Below are positions 11,170-23,675 of a stretch of DNA of 64,000 nt, in pieces. The translations under genes were made by a program, and so were the position numbers. Origin of the DNA: Megalonaias nervosa (taxonomy: Eukaryota; Mollusca; Bivalvia; Unionida; Unionidae); the NCBI GenBank assembly GCA_016617855.1, contig JAECUM010004451.1, forward strand, positions 1-64,000. Direction: 5' to 3'. Under the pieces are notes generated by a model. The model did no database searches. It saw only the letters and a list, made by a program, of their open reading frames with translations, and was not told the origin of the DNA. Each line of letters begins with the position of its first letter. The stretch's first letter is position 1.

Positions 11170-12435
11170 TATACACTGTACTGCTATACAGTCTTCATGT
11201 ACCATACCACCACTTCCGTTTGTACTGTACAGTTATCCTGTCCTCATGTAATATACCACCACTTTCATTTGTACTGTACTGCTATCCAGTTTTCATGTAA
11301 CATACAACCACTTTCATTTGTACTGTACAGCTATCCAGTCCTCATGTAATATACCACCACTTTCATTTGTACTGTACTGCTTTCCAGTCTTCATGCACCA
11401 TACCACCACTTTCAGATGTACTGTACTGCTGTCCAGTCTTCATGTAACATACCACCACTTTGATTTGTACTGTACAGCTATCCAGTCCTCATGTAATATA
11501 CCACCACTTTCATTTGTACAGTACAGCTATCCAGTCTTCATGCACCATACCACAACTTTCATTTGTACTGTACTGCTATCTAGTCTTCATGTAACATACC
11601 ACCACTTTGATTTGTACTGTACAGCTATCCAGTCCTCATGTAATATACCACCACTTTCATTTGTACTGTACTGCTATCCAGTCTTCATGTAACATACTGC
11701 CACTTTCATTTGTACTCTACACCTATCCAGTCTTCATGCACCATACCACCACTTTCAGATGTACTGTACTGCTGTCCAGTCTTCATACCACCACTTTCAG
11801 ATAGTACATCTGATAGTGGTGATATGGTGCATGAGGACTGGATAGCTGTACAGTATGTATAGCTATCCAGTCCTCATGCACCATGCCACCACTTTCATTT
11901 GTACAGTACTGCTATCCAGTCTTCAAGCACCATACCAACACTTTCATTTGTACTGTACAGCTATCCAGTCTTCATGTAACATACCGCCACTTTTATTTGT
12001 ACTGTATGCCTATCCAGTCCTCATGCACCATAGCACCACTTTCATTTGAACTGTACAGTTATCCAGTCTTCATGTAACATACCGCCACTTTCATTTGTAC
12101 TATACACTTATCCAGTCTTCATGTAATATACCACCACTTTCAGATGTACTGTACTGCTCTCCAGTCTTCATGCACCATACCACCACTTTCAGATGTACTG
12201 TACTGCTCTCCAGTCTTCATGCACCATACCACCACTTTCAGATGGTACATCAGATAGTGATGGTATGGTGCATGAGAACTTGATAGCTTTACATACTGTA
12301 CAGCTATCCAGTCCTCATGCACCATACCACCACTTTCAGATGTACTGTACTGCTATCCAGTCTTCATGCACCATAGCACCACTTTCATTTGTACTGTACA
12401 GCTATCCAGTCCTCATACACCATACCACCACTTTT
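11165..12435 (+). repeat. 49-bp minisatellite with two inverted units
   Basis: About 25 copies of a unit of the type 'TGTACTGTACTGCTATCCAG' plus 'TCTTCATGCACCATACCACC' plus 'ACTTTCATT'. At about 11800-11855 and 12240-12300 one unit is flipped, each time next to a forward unit, giving long hairpins. Because 49 is not a multiple of 3, the repeat runs open through all frames (TAIQSSCNIPPLSFVLY type), so the open frames here are not good gene candidates. Confidence 0.95.
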
Positions 12436-12614
12436 GGTTACAACAAGGAAGTATTTAATATAGATTCTAAAGCCATTTGCACTTGAAACACTCAGAGCAC
12501 ACCCCCTCCCCCCAACATGGCCCCTAAGTTTGAACCATATTACTCAGAATGCCTAAGTCTAGTATTTTGAAGTATGTTTCTTCAAAATTCAATGTATTAT
12601 GTACATGGTGGTTT

Positions 12615-15140
12615 TCTACAAAAGGATACACATCAAGGTGGTCCATATAAGGACACACATCAAGATATGATAGACACCTAAAGGACACACATCGAGAGAT
12701 GATAGACACCTAAAGTACACACATCGAGAGATGATAGACACCAAAAGGAGACACATCGAGAGAAGATAGACACCAAAAGGACACACATAAAGTGAAGATA
12801 GACCCCAAAAGGACACACATAGAGAGAACATAGACCCCAAAAGGACACACATCAAGAGAAGATAAACACCAAAAGGACACACATAAAGTGAAGATAGGCC
12901 CCAAAAGGGTACACATAGAGAGAAGACAGACCCCAAAAGGACACACATAGAGAGAACATAGACCCCAAAAGGATGCACATAAAGAGAAGACAGACCCAAA
13001 AAGGACACATGTAAATAGAAGATAGACCCAAAAGGACACACATAGACAGAACATAGACCCCTGAAGGACATGTATAAATAGAAGACAGGCCCAAAAGGAC
13101 ACACCGCATAGAGAGAAGAGAGAGAAGACAGACTCAAATGACACACATAGAGAGAAGATAGACCCAAAAGAACACAGAGAGAGAGAGAAGATAGCCCCAG
13201 AAGGACACACATAAAGAGACGACAGACCCCACAAGGACACATATAAATAGAAGATAGACTCCAAGAAGACACACAAAGGAAGAGAGACCCCAAAAGGACA
13301 CATATAAATAGAAGATAACTCCAGAAGGACATACCACATAGAGAGAAGATAAACCCCAAAATGAAACACATAGAGAGAAGATAGACCCCAAGATGACACA
13401 CACAAAGAGAAGACAGACAGACCCCAAAAGGACACACATTAGGAGTATATAGACCCAAAAGGATACACATAAAGAGAAGATAGACCCCAAAAGGACGCAC
13501 ATAAAGAGAAGATAGACCCCAAAAGGACACATATAAATAGAAGACAGACCCCAAAAGGACACACATTAAGAGTATATTGACCCAAAAGGATACACAGACA
13601 GTAGATAGACCCCAAAAGGATGCACATAAAGAGAAGATAGACACCAAAAGGACACATATAAATAGAAGACAGACCCCAAAAGGACACACATTAAGAGTAT
13701 ATTGACCCAAAAGGATACACATAGAGAGAAGATAGACCCCAAAAGAACACACATAAATAGTAGATAGACCCAAAAGGACACACCACATAGAGAGAAGATA
13801 GACCCAAAAGGACACACATAGAGAGAAGATAGACCCAAAAGGACACACCACATAGAGAGAAGATAGACACCAAAAGGACACACATAGAGAGAAGATAGGC
13901 ACCAAAAGGACACACATAGAGAGAAGACTGACCCCAAAAGGACACACATAAAGAGAAGATAAACCACAAAAGGACACACAGAGAGAGAAGATAGACACCA
14001 AAAGGATGCACATAAAGAGAAGATAGACACCAAAAGGACACACATAGAGAGAAGATAGGCACCAAAAGGACACACATAGAGAGAAGACAGACCCCAAAAG
14101 GACACACATAAAGAGAAGATAGACCCCAAAAGGATCCACATAGAGAGAAGATAGAACCCAAAAGGACACACATAAAGAGAAGATAGACACCAAAAGGACA
14201 CACATAGAGAGAAGACAGACCCAAAAGGACACACATAAAGAGAAGATAGACCCCAAAAGGACACACATAGAGAGAAGATAGACACCAAAAGGACACACAT
14301 AAAGAGAAGATAGACTCCAAAAGAAAACACATAGTGAGAAGATAGACCACAAAAGGACACACATAAAGAGAAGATAGACACCAAAAGGACACACATAGAG
14401 AGAAGATAGACCCCAAAAGGACACACATAAAGAGAAGATAGACCCCAAAAGGACACACATAAAGAGAAGATAGACACCAAAAGGACACACATAAAGAGAA
14501 GATAGACACCAAAAGGACACACATAGAGGGAAGATAGAACCCAAAAAGGATGCACATAAAGAGAAGACTGACCCATAAAGGACACACTTGGAGAGAAGAT
14601 AGACCCCAAAACACACACACACAAACACAAATGGAAGATAGACCCAAAAGGACACACATAAAGAGAAGACAGACCCCAAAAGGATGCATAAAGAGAAGAC
14701 AGACCCCAAAAAGACACACCTAAGGAGAAGACAGACCCCAAAAGGACATGCATAAAGAGACGATAGACCCCAAAAGGACTCATATAAATAGAAGATGGAC
14801 CCAAAATTACACACACAGAGAGAAGATAGACCCCAAAAGGACACACATAAAGAGAAAATAGATCCCAAAAGAATGCACATAAAGAGAAGACAGGCCCCTA
14901 AAGGACATGCACACAGAGAAGATAGACCCAAAAAGGACACACATAGAGAGAAGTTAGACACCAAAAAGATGCACACAAAGGGAAGATGGACCCAAAAGAC
15001 ACACATAAAAAGAATAGATCCCAAAAGGACACACATAAAGAGAAGACAGACCCCAAAAGAACACATAGAGAGAAGATAGACCCCAAAAAGACACACATAA
15101 AGAGAAGATAGACCCCAATAAGACAGACATAGAGAGAAAA
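12615..15140 (-). repeat. 32-bp minisatellite, ~78 copies, open on the minus strand
   Basis: The plus-strand unit is 'GACACACATAAAGAGAAGAT' plus 'AGACCCCAAAAG'. Variants AGAGAG/AAGAGA and ACACC/ACCCC occur in local blocks, so the array has higher-order structure. The unit has no minus-strand stop and 32 leaves remainder 2 on division by 3. One long frame of 826 codons (12616-15096) and shorter ones therefore run through it, encoding a 32-residue hydrophobic repeat of the type FSLCVSFWGLSSLYVCPFGV. No splice site, promoter or non-repeat coding flank supports translation, so I call it a non-coding array. Confidence 0.93.
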
Positions 15141-15470
15141 GATAATTCTATTATATTACAAGAAGCAGATGGAATGTCCATAGTGCATGTAACCTTACCC
15201 CTTAAAACCACAATCTCAAATAATTCTGAAGGAAAATCGTTTTCTAACTTTTAATCACAAGCAAGATATCTTCCAGTTTTTGTTTATATAACATGGATTT
15301 ATTGAGTTACCTCTCACATGTGAAAGTTGGGAAATGACTTTTTTATTCTGATACTCACAATTGCAGTAGAGTAAAAGAGAAAATACAAGAAAGAACCTAG
15401 ACTTTGTTGTTTGCCTTTTGGGGCTCTCCATATGTACATGGAGTGACAAGCCTTTCTCTCCTTTGTTTAG

Positions 15471-15553
15471 ATGGAATTGTGCTTGAACAAGTTTTCACAT
15501 ATGTACAAAGGCATCTCTTAATGAGAACATTTGCTGCACTCCAGACTTTTGCT
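15471..15553 (+). CDS. Candidate internal exon, unknown gene
   Basis: An excellent acceptor (CCTTTCTCTCCTTTGTTTAG, ending at 15470) precedes an open block that enters in phase 1. It reads GIVLEQVFTYVQRHLLMRTF and then AALQTFA, and ends in phase 0 at a fair donor (GTAATT at 15554). The helical pattern LEQVFTYVQRHLLMR superficially resembles an F-box-like helix, but this is too short to name. The frame stays open to 15646, so a later donor is possible. Confidence 0.33.
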
Positions 15554-15726
15554 GTAATTAAATGGTGCAGATGTGTATACATTATTAATAGTTCTCATCC
15601 TACCAATAGGAGTTGGGCTTGGTTGCTAGTGATGTTGGGGTCTTAGAATGTATGGATAACTGTCTTCTATATGAGGTTTTGAAGAAGTTAATGGTAGTTT
15701 TGTTGTTGAAAAATGAGCTTTAGTGG

Positions 15727-15925
15727 CAACATGTCAGCAGAGCAGGTAAAATGACTATTGGTGACTGTAGAATGACCATTACCATCATCAGTCTTAGTGA
15801 CAGAATGTCAGCAGAGCTGGTAAAATGGCTATTGGTGACTGTAGAATGACCATTACCATCATCAGTCTTAGTGACAGAATGTCAGCAGAGCTGGTAAAAT
15901 GACTATTGGTGACTGTAAAATGAAT
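15727..15925 (+). repeat. 74-75 bp tandem repeat, 2.6 copies
   Basis: The start 'gtcagcagagc(a/t)ggtaaaatg' recurs at 15732, 15807 and 15881, and the copies are nearly identical, so the duplication is recent. Confidence 0.95.
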
Positions 15926-16374
15926 ATCATCAGATCTTCAGACACAATACATGTATTTTTATCCCAGTTCTATCACACTTTTGAAAATGTTATTGGGAAA
16001 AAAAAGCTGAAAATGTCATTCGCTTTGGCACTACAATACAAATAGTCTTGACGTCACAACAGCATCAAAATATTGGATAGTGTCTTGTGGATATTACTAC
16101 CTCAAATTTCAGCATTCAGTTATTACCAGTAATCACAAAACGTGTTGGAATTGAGGAGTAATTTAAGGGCCAGGCAGCAGAATGCTCGGGTAAATTATAG
16201 GAATGGTCTCGGTTGTGCTGCAGATTCCTAGATGAATCAGTTTTGTTGCATAGACATGAAGTCAGGGGGAGGGAGAAAAATGTTATAATGTATGGTGTTT
16301 GCCTTTGAAAATAAACACAAAAATACTGCAGTTTGTTAGAATAGTTGCAGGTGTTACCTCATCATCATTAGCAG

Positions 16375-16855
16375 CCAAGACATTGTTATAATTTATGCCC
16401 AAGTCCTGTTCTACAGAAATTGGAACATTGATATAATTTAGGCCCAAGTCTTGTCCTACAGGCATTGGAACATTGATATAATTTAGGCCCAAGTCCTGTT
16501 CTACAAACATTGGAACATTGATATAATCTAGGCCCAAGTCCTGTTCTACAGAAATTAGAACATTGGTATAATTTAGGCCGAGTCCTGTCCTACAGAAATT
16601 GGAACATTGATTATAATTTAGGCCCAAGTCCTGTCCTACAGAAATTGGAACATTGATTATAATTTAGGCCCAAGTCCTGTCCTACAGGCATTTGAACATT
16701 GATATAATTTAGGTCCAAGTACTGTCCTACAGAAATTAGAACGTTGATATAATTTAGGCCCAAGTCCTGTCCTACAGAAATTGGAACATGGATTATAATT
16801 TAGGCCCGAGTCCTGTCTTACAGGCATTTGAACATTAATATAATTTAGACAAGTC
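16375..16855 (+). repeat. ~45-bp minisatellite
   Basis: About eleven copies of 'TAGGCCCAAGTCCTGTTCTA' plus 'CAGAAATTGGAACATTGATA' plus 'TAATT'. The minus-strand frames here (FCRTGLGLNYINV repeats) are array translations. Confidence 0.93.
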
Positions 16856-17029
16856 TGTTGATCAGACATTGTAATTTTCATCCAATGTATCTTCAGATTT
16901 GGGTACAATTCATGGACTGTGATAGAAACTTATAGACCCCTCCCTTGGCTAAGCCATTATAGTTAAATAGCAGAACTTAACATGATTCAAAGAGGACAAA
17001 TCTTGTTTAGATCTTCTTTGGACTCAACA

Positions 17030-17240
17030 TACACTCAGTTATAAGTCAACTCAAACTGCAAACAACAAAGATCCTGATCTCCCATACCATAATGTACCTG
17101 CAGTTCAGGGTCTGTGCTGTTTGTTCTACATTGATTAATCCTAACAGACTGCTCAGACCCAGATCTGCTGGTACATAATGCAGCAGCAAATCTGGTTTGA
17201 GCAGTTTGCTGTTGGACTCATAAGTAAGTATAGATGATAG
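17030..17240. mobile_element. Palindromic MITE family, copy 2
   Basis: Shares 'CAAACTGCAAACAACAAAGATCC', 'CAGACCCAGATCTGCTGGTA' and the right end 'TTGCTGTTGGACTCATAAG' with copies at 20685 and 28425. The arms are inverted relative to each other. Confidence 0.7.
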
Positions 17241-18430
17241 TCAATTTTTTTAAAAACATGCCCTTATATTTTCATTTCTCTTTCAACGATTCTTTAATGA
17301 ACTTGAGCACACTTTGGGATTAATTTAATTAAGATAATCAATGAATGCCCAGAATTGGTCTCATTTTCAGTGCCATGATAGAAAAAAAGAAGTATTCTAT
17401 GGGAGGTTCACTCTGAGTCATACCCACTGTCTTTACAGATAAATCAATGGTATTAATAATGGTTACAGAAATCTGTGGCTGTACTTGATCCTTCTGATGC
17501 TTGAATGAACAATCTTTTTTCTAAAAAGCCTATTGTTCCTTTACCATTGTCACCCTGACCATCATGTGGCAATAAAAGAGCCATCCTAAGCATTGATTGT
17601 GGTTCTGTCATCACCATGACTGAAATAGCTGTTTCCCAATAGCAGTTTCCTGGTTTGGAGAGCTTGCAAGATTAAATATAATTAATGTATTGAAATTCAA
17701 TGGAATAGTCAGTTAAATGGCAGAAGGAGAATTGATTGTTGATAAAGTGTTGAAATGTGATAGTTGTTTCATTACTTTGTTCTAATTGGCAATTAATCAT
17801 ATTTCAGTGATTGAACAAAAACAATAATTTTGGGGATGGCTAAGAATGTATATTAATTCTATTGTTTATTTAAAGATTATTTGTCATTTTACTATGAAGA
17901 CAACTCTGTTGGTAACCAGGTAGTTCATGTGCAATTTATCAGTATTTTAACATGTGAATCAGAAACCTGAAAAATAACTGACAAAGTCAATATTCTGTGC
18001 ATATTATAACAGCACTTGCTGTCAAATCTAGATTGTAAGTGCATGTATGATATAAAAACTGCAGAAAATAAGCATATTTAAAGTATTTTTGTAGCAACTA
18101 ACATATATGTTAGTGAAAAGGAAAAACTAAGTCAATACATAAAATTCTCTCATCAAAAAACGGCTGTGTCCTTTATTAAGTGACTACTTAGTTCTGTTTA
18201 TGCCTTTTCCTAATAATACTTCATTTCTTGAATCAGCTGATTGCATAATTGTATCAGTTTTCTGGTTGATAAGCTTTACTACTCAAACTTTAAACATATA
18301 CGATAATTATGTGTGCTGATAAAATTAGCTTTCAAAAAATGACTTTAAAAAATCTTGATTATTGTTAGAGATTTTAAACTTTAAACTTTGAGATATGTCT
18401 CAGATTGCAAATTTGCACAAAAATTAAAGT
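17241..18430. other. No recognised feature
   Basis: AT-rich unique sequence with no convincing exon, repeat array or element. Confidence 0.5.
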
Positions 18431-18439
18431 ACATTGATA

Positions 18440-19535
18440 TCAAGAAAAACTTTATATACCAAGTACTTTAGGGCACTCAATTTACAGATATGGAGTAATT
18501 TAGGGCACTCAAATTACATATATAAGTATTTTATAGGACTCACATTACAGATATGGAGTAATTTAGGGCACTCAGATTACAGATGGGACTCACATTACAG
18601 ATCTGGAATAATTTAAGGCATTCAAATGGCAGATATAAGTGTTTTAGGTCACTCAGTTTACAGATGTAAGAATTTTAGGGCACTCAAATTACAGATGCTA
18701 AGTATTTTAGACACTCAATTTACAGATATAAGTATTTTAGGGGACTTGCATTATAAATATGGAGTATTTAGGGCACTCAGTATAAAGATATGGAGTAATT
18801 TAAGGGACGAAAATTACAGATACTAAGTATTTTAGGACACTCAATTTACAGATATAGAGTAATTTAGGGCACTCAGTTTACAGATATAGAGTATTTTAGG
18901 GCACTCAGTTTACAGATATAGAGTATTTTAGGGCACTCAGTTTACAGATGTAGAGTAATTTAGGGCACTCAATTTACAGATTTAGAGTAATTTAGGGCAC
19001 TCAGTTTACAGATATAGAGTAATTTAGGGCACTCAGTTTACAGATATAGAGTAATTTAGGGCACTCAATTTACAGATATAGAGTAATTTAGGGCACTCAA
19101 TTTACAGATGCTAAGTATTTTAGGACACTCAAATTACAGATATCGAGTGATTTAGGGCACTCAAATTACAGATACTAAATATTTTATGGCACTCAAATTT
19201 CAGATACTAAGTGTCTTAGAGCACTCAATTTATAGATATGGGGTAATTTAGGGCACTGAATTTATAGATATGAAGTTATTTAGGGCATTCAATTGACATA
19301 TAGTAAGTATTTTAGGACACTAATTTTACAGATATTGAGCAATTTAGGGCACTCAGTTTAAAGATACTAAGTATTTTGGGGCACATATTTTACAGATGCT
19401 AAGTATTTTACGGCACTTATTTTAAAGATGCTGAGTATTTCATGGTACTCAATTTACAGATAATGAATATATGAGGGCACTCAATTTACATGTACAAAGT
19501 ATTTTACGGCACACAATTTATAGATTCACTGAGAA
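18440..19535 (+). repeat. 32-bp minisatellite
   Basis: About 33 copies of 'AGATATAGAGTAATTTAGGG' plus 'CACTCAATTTAC'. The central part (18840-19110) is the most uniform and both edges are diverged, the usual pattern for an array homogenised from its centre. Confidence 0.95.
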
Positions 19536-19589
19536 AGTTTGCATTGTACTGTCTGCATAATCATTAAGATAATAAAAATGTTAGAGTTA

Positions 19590-19990
19590 TTAGCTAGATC
19601 AGTGAGACAATACATGGTAGTTGCTAGATCAGTGAGACAATACATGGTAGTTCCTAGATCAGTGAGACAATACATAGTAGTTCCTAGATCAGTGAGACAA
19701 AATACATCACTGCTAGATTAGTGAGACAATACATGGTAGTTGCTGGATTAGTGAGACAATACATAGTAGTTGCTAGATCAGTGAGACAATACATAGTTGC
19801 TAGATCAGTGAGACAATACATAGTTGCTAGATCAGTGAGACAATACATAGTTACTAGATCAGTGAGACAATACATAGTTGCTAGATCAGTGAGACAATAC
19901 ATAGTTGCTAGATCAGTGAGACAATACATAGTTGCAAGATCAGTGAGACAATAGATAGTAGTTGCTAGATCAATAAGACAATACATGTTT
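19590..19990 (+). repeat. 27/30-bp minisatellite open on both strands
   Basis: About 14 copies of 'TAGTTGCTAGATCAGTGAGA' plus 'CAATACA'. The core unit of 27 bp (with 30-bp variants) is a multiple of 3, so frames stay open on the plus (RQYIVARSV) and minus (MYCLTDLAT) strands. There is no sign of a real gene. Confidence 0.93.
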
Positions 19991-20034
19991 GGAAGGAGGT
20001 AATGAAGCTTGAAAATTAATTAGGCACTGCATGA

Positions 20035-20290
20035 GCTGTATAAATATGAGGTTCAGTTCTCATAATTATAACTATTTATAGCAACTAATAATGAATCTGA
20101 AGAAATAACAGAACTTTATTTTGATCACCGTTGACAAATACTGTCAAAGCACACAAGAAGGGTACATAAAAAACAGAAGTAGTTCTTTTCAGCTGTATGA
20201 ACTAATAAGTTCTAGGTTTTTTAAAATTACATGTTGGATTTTTAACCACTCTAAATGCCTGTTGCAAATTATAAATTTGTAATTATTAAA
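20035..20290 (+). repeat. Dispersed repeat B, copy 1
   Basis: Shares with 24360-24605 the strings 'gaggttcagttctcataattata', 'aacagaacttta', 'agtagttc' and 'ctaaatgcctgttgcaaa' in the same order. This is an old dispersed repeat of unknown class. Confidence 0.55.
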
Positions 20291-20494
20291 GTACAGTATA
20301 TGAAACATTTGATTTGCCTTTGTAAGATTACTCAAAATCTAACTTTTGATTGGCCTGTGTCTGCAATATTACTGAAAATCTGTTTTCATTGGCCTTTGTC
20401 TGTAATATTATTCAAAATCTAAGTTCATGTTGAGTTGTATTAAGCCTCACTTCTTACCAGGCTTCTATCATTCTCCATATTTTCTCATACATAA

Positions 20495-20685
20495 AGCACC
20501 ACCACCTGCAAATGGTGTTACTGTATAGATCCAGGTCTGTTCTGGCATAATGTGCCAGCAGATTAGAGTCTACAAGTTCACTTGAATTAAAGTTCATTTG
20601 AATTAATAAGGACAACCCAAAGTTTTGACCAAGATCTGTGGGCACATTATGTATTTATAAATCTGGGTCTTTGTATGCATTCGTT
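20495..20685. mobile_element. Partial palindromic MITE copy
   Basis: Contains 'agatccaggtctgttctggcataatgtgcc' and 'ccaagatctgtgggcacattatg', arms of the same palindromic family as the adjacent copy at 20685. The two copies look nested or tandem. Confidence 0.45.
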
Positions 20686-20900
20686 TATATACACTCGCTC
20701 ATAGCCAAATTGCAAACAACAATGATCCTGATCTGGCATAGCATAACGCACCTGCAGATCAGGGTCTGTGTTGTTGGTTCTACAGATTACTTCTAACCAA
20801 CTGCATAGACCAGATATGCTGGAACATTATGTGATGGCAGATCTGGGTCTGTGCAGTTTGCAGTTGGACCCATCTTATAAGCTAGTATATACGGTATTAG
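20685..20900. mobile_element. Palindromic MITE family, copy 3
   Basis: The left end 'TATATACACTCGCTCATAGC' and the right end 'CTTATAAGCTAGTATATA' are inverted repeats. The interior has 'GCACCTGCAGATCAGGGTCTG' and 'GGCAGATCTGGGTCTGTGCAG'. The ends lie in TATATA, consistent with TA-rich target sites. Confidence 0.7.
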
Positions 20901-21578
20901 GTATTTCCAACACCATTTCTCAAGGATTTAGTTAGGGTTGCAGGTTTCCCCTGAGAGCCACTGATTGACTTATTGATGCCTAGGAAAATATTCAGGCTGT
21001 CACATGCAAGATTTACGTATACCTAGATATACTTTTTTTTAGCATGAAGTTCATGTTTCTTCACCACATGATGATTATTCATTACATAGTAAATGGCAGG
21101 TGTGTAGATTTTATAAATAATTTAAACCTGTTTAGATCTTTGTGATACATGTAGAAAATCAATTGTTCATACCTGTGGTAGTTTGTACTTCTCTTCCCTA
21201 TTGATTTATCAGGTGAGAGATGGGACATATCGATAGCAATGCATGCTTTTCCCTGAGTTTGCAGAAACTTGGGCTCTTTTATAATTCATCACTGTCTAGA
21301 AAAGGCTGACCTAGCATAAGTATTACAAAGTGATAAATTAGTTCAGACAGGAATGTGGATGTAATAACAATGCATTTGGATGCCATCAACTTCATGTATA
21401 TATTTCATTCTGAACTTTATGGAAAGCAATCAAATTTCAATCAGCTAATCTTTTCAGCACTTATTTCTTTCCACTGATAATCTGTTTTAATTTCATTATA
21501 TAAACAAAATTAGAACTATTTTATTTACTATAATTATAATCTTTATTTTGAATAAAGAAATGTCATTCTTTTTTTCAG

Positions 21579-21667
21579 GATTCAGAATCAGATTAGAGAA
21601 CTGCTATCCACATGACCTCCAGGTGACCTTGTTATCTTCTGACATTGTCATGTGTTTTGACCTTTGA
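21579..21667 (+). CDS. Candidate exon, unknown gene
   Basis: A strong acceptor (CATTCTTTTTTTCAG ending at 21578) enters in phase 1, with one open frame reading FRIRLENCYPHDLQ. At 21623 there is a fair donor (CTCCAG/GTGACC) in phase 0. Without splicing the frame continues through VTLLSSDIVMCFDL to a TGA at 21665-21667. If spliced at 21622, the next good block (22579-22633) enters in the matching phase 0. The family is not recognised, but two adjacent blocks with good signals and agreeing phases make a real gene plausible. Confidence 0.4.
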
Positions 21668-22578
21668 TAATTTTTGTAATCTACTAATATCAGTATTTAT
21701 GATCTTGTTTATATACTTAGATTTTGTGGACAATCAAGATACTCACATTTCATCTTGTAATGAAGTGAACAGGAATTATATATATATAATTAATTGTAAT
21801 TATTACAGTAATTCAATTATTGTTTTACTTATGCAATTATTTATCTTCAGTACTTATTCAAGTTTTGTATTTTTGTATTTGGTTATGTTGCAAGAAATAT
21901 AAAAACATGCCAGGAGTATGGAGTATATTTTTAGCAGTGCTTGTAAAAAGTATAGATATTTTTGGAGTATTCATGATGTGCTTCAGTGATATTCAAAAGT
22001 ATTCCTGATGTGCTTCAGTAATTTTCATTTTATAAAGACTGTCTTTCATCATTCATCTAACTGGATAATAATGTCTTTGATACATACTTGTGTGGGCATG
22101 TATGCACTACAAACATACAAACCTTATTTATATACCAGTAGTCTACAATAGGGTTTGCCAGTCATTATTTTACGTGTAATGATTTTTCCAAGAAAAATGC
22201 TAACTTATTGATTGTTGGAAGAAAAGATACAAAAAAAACTTAAATGCAAAAAAAACCCATGTCATTATCTCAAAAATGACCAAAAACAGCTGGTACAAAT
22301 TGGAGAATATTGAAGAGGTCTTTCATAAAATAAATGGTGTATGTCCTATAACTTATGCAAAATCATGTTCTCAACTTCTGGGACATGTACTGACAAAATT
22401 GCACTATTGATTTTGTACAGGTTAACAATTACAAAATCATTTGGTACCAACTGGTTGACTACTTTTGCTTTTTGTTTTGTTGTTTGATTTTTCAATGACA
22501 GACAATAGTTAATTGTGTAAAAGGTCTATACGAACTCTTTCACCCCACCTTCTACCTTACCTTGTTCTGTCTCCACAG

Positions 22579-22633
22579 AAACTCACCACATATGATAAAC
22601 AATTCAACACAACTTTTGTACTTTTAAACATAG
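22579..22633 (+). CDS. Candidate internal exon, unknown gene
   Basis: 55 nt lie between one of the best acceptors in the window (CTTGTTCTGTCTCCACAG) and a consensus donor (ATAG/GTGAGT at 22634). Two frames hit stops. The third, entering in phase 0 and leaving in phase 1, reads KLTTYDKQFNTTFVLLNI. It follows on in phase from the block at 21579-21622. The product is unknown. Confidence 0.45.
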
Positions 22634-23675
22634 GTGAGTACATGTCAGGTTAGAATCTGTAACTAGCAAATTAGGGAGGTTTTTATATAATTTTTGTTAT
22701 TTTAATTAATTGAGGAAGAAAATAATTGAAGAATGGACAAATAGCCAGATGACTCAAACTTATTTTTAAACTGTTTTGATTGAACATCAGTGCTAAAGTC
22801 TAGGAGAATTTCAATCAATTTTTTTTCTGTTTTATTTAACATGAGTGATATAATATAAAACATTAATTACTGTAAAATTTGGATAATAATGCAGTTTATT
22901 TTTAAATAATTAAGAGTAGCATATGCTAAGCAGTTAATAACAAAATGTATCATGGTAGAAATATTTTTAAACTTGAATATTTATATTTTTGACTAAACAA
23001 GATAGTATTTATAGAAGTTTTATGAAAGGAAAGATCTAAAACATAATAGGCATAATCAGATTATGTCAAAAATATGATGATGAAATAAATAGAAATGAGT
23101 TTAATACTTAATTAGAACAGAATAATGATATGAAGAACCAATTTTATTTTGTACATGTTGTTTCTGTTTACATGTTTTCATTATATTTGTTATAAAACAC
23201 AGGAAGACCAGGTACATTTATTTTCCATACATTCTTATATTCATATGTGCACTTGTTATCAAGATTTTGATGATATATATTTAATTTGATAGTGTGTGGA
23301 TTCTGTGTTTATGTATCGGCCTTTTTTATTCTACCAAGCAAGAGTTAGCCAAGTTTGTTGACAAATTCAACATTTTGAAAAACAGGAGCCTTGAACTGAA
23401 CAGGAAAAACTAGGAGATAGAACTGAACAGGAAAAACTAGGAGATAAAGTAATGTTAAAAGTTAAAGTCTGAAATTTAATAAGAAAATGTCTGTGTCACA
23501 AGCTGATAATATATCTGTTGTAAACTATTGTTTTTTACCACTGTCCCTATTCATTAATCTGTCACAGGAACCTATATTTGCCCCAGTAGCTGGATTGTGA
23601 ATCAACAACTGCTTTTAATGACAGAGAATTAGTAAATGAGCATGTCTTTAGTCGACATTTTGCCACATTTTATAC

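Noticed and set aside
9387..12440. CRISPR-like arrays
   Set aside because: Direct repeats are contiguous minisatellite units with no unique spacers of constant length, and the DNA is eukaryotic.
11318..12486. Several plus-strand open frames of 60-124 codons
   Set aside because: All are translations of the 49-bp minisatellite, and the same peptide blocks recur in every frame.
12616..15096. 826-codon open frame as a membrane protein gene
   Set aside because: It is exactly coextensive with a 32-bp satellite whose unit lacks minus-strand stops, equivalent frames exist in the other two phases, and there is no non-repeat coding flank or promoter.
19539..19986. Repeat proteins on both strands (RQYIVARSV and MYCLTDLAT)
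   Set aside because: The 27-bp unit is a multiple of three and free of stops on both strands. No gene signals.
20454..20645. Minus-strand exon-like block WWCFMYEKIWRMIEA with donor GTAAGA
   Set aside because: It overlaps the partial MITE copy and has only a moderate acceptor, so it is likely fortuitous.
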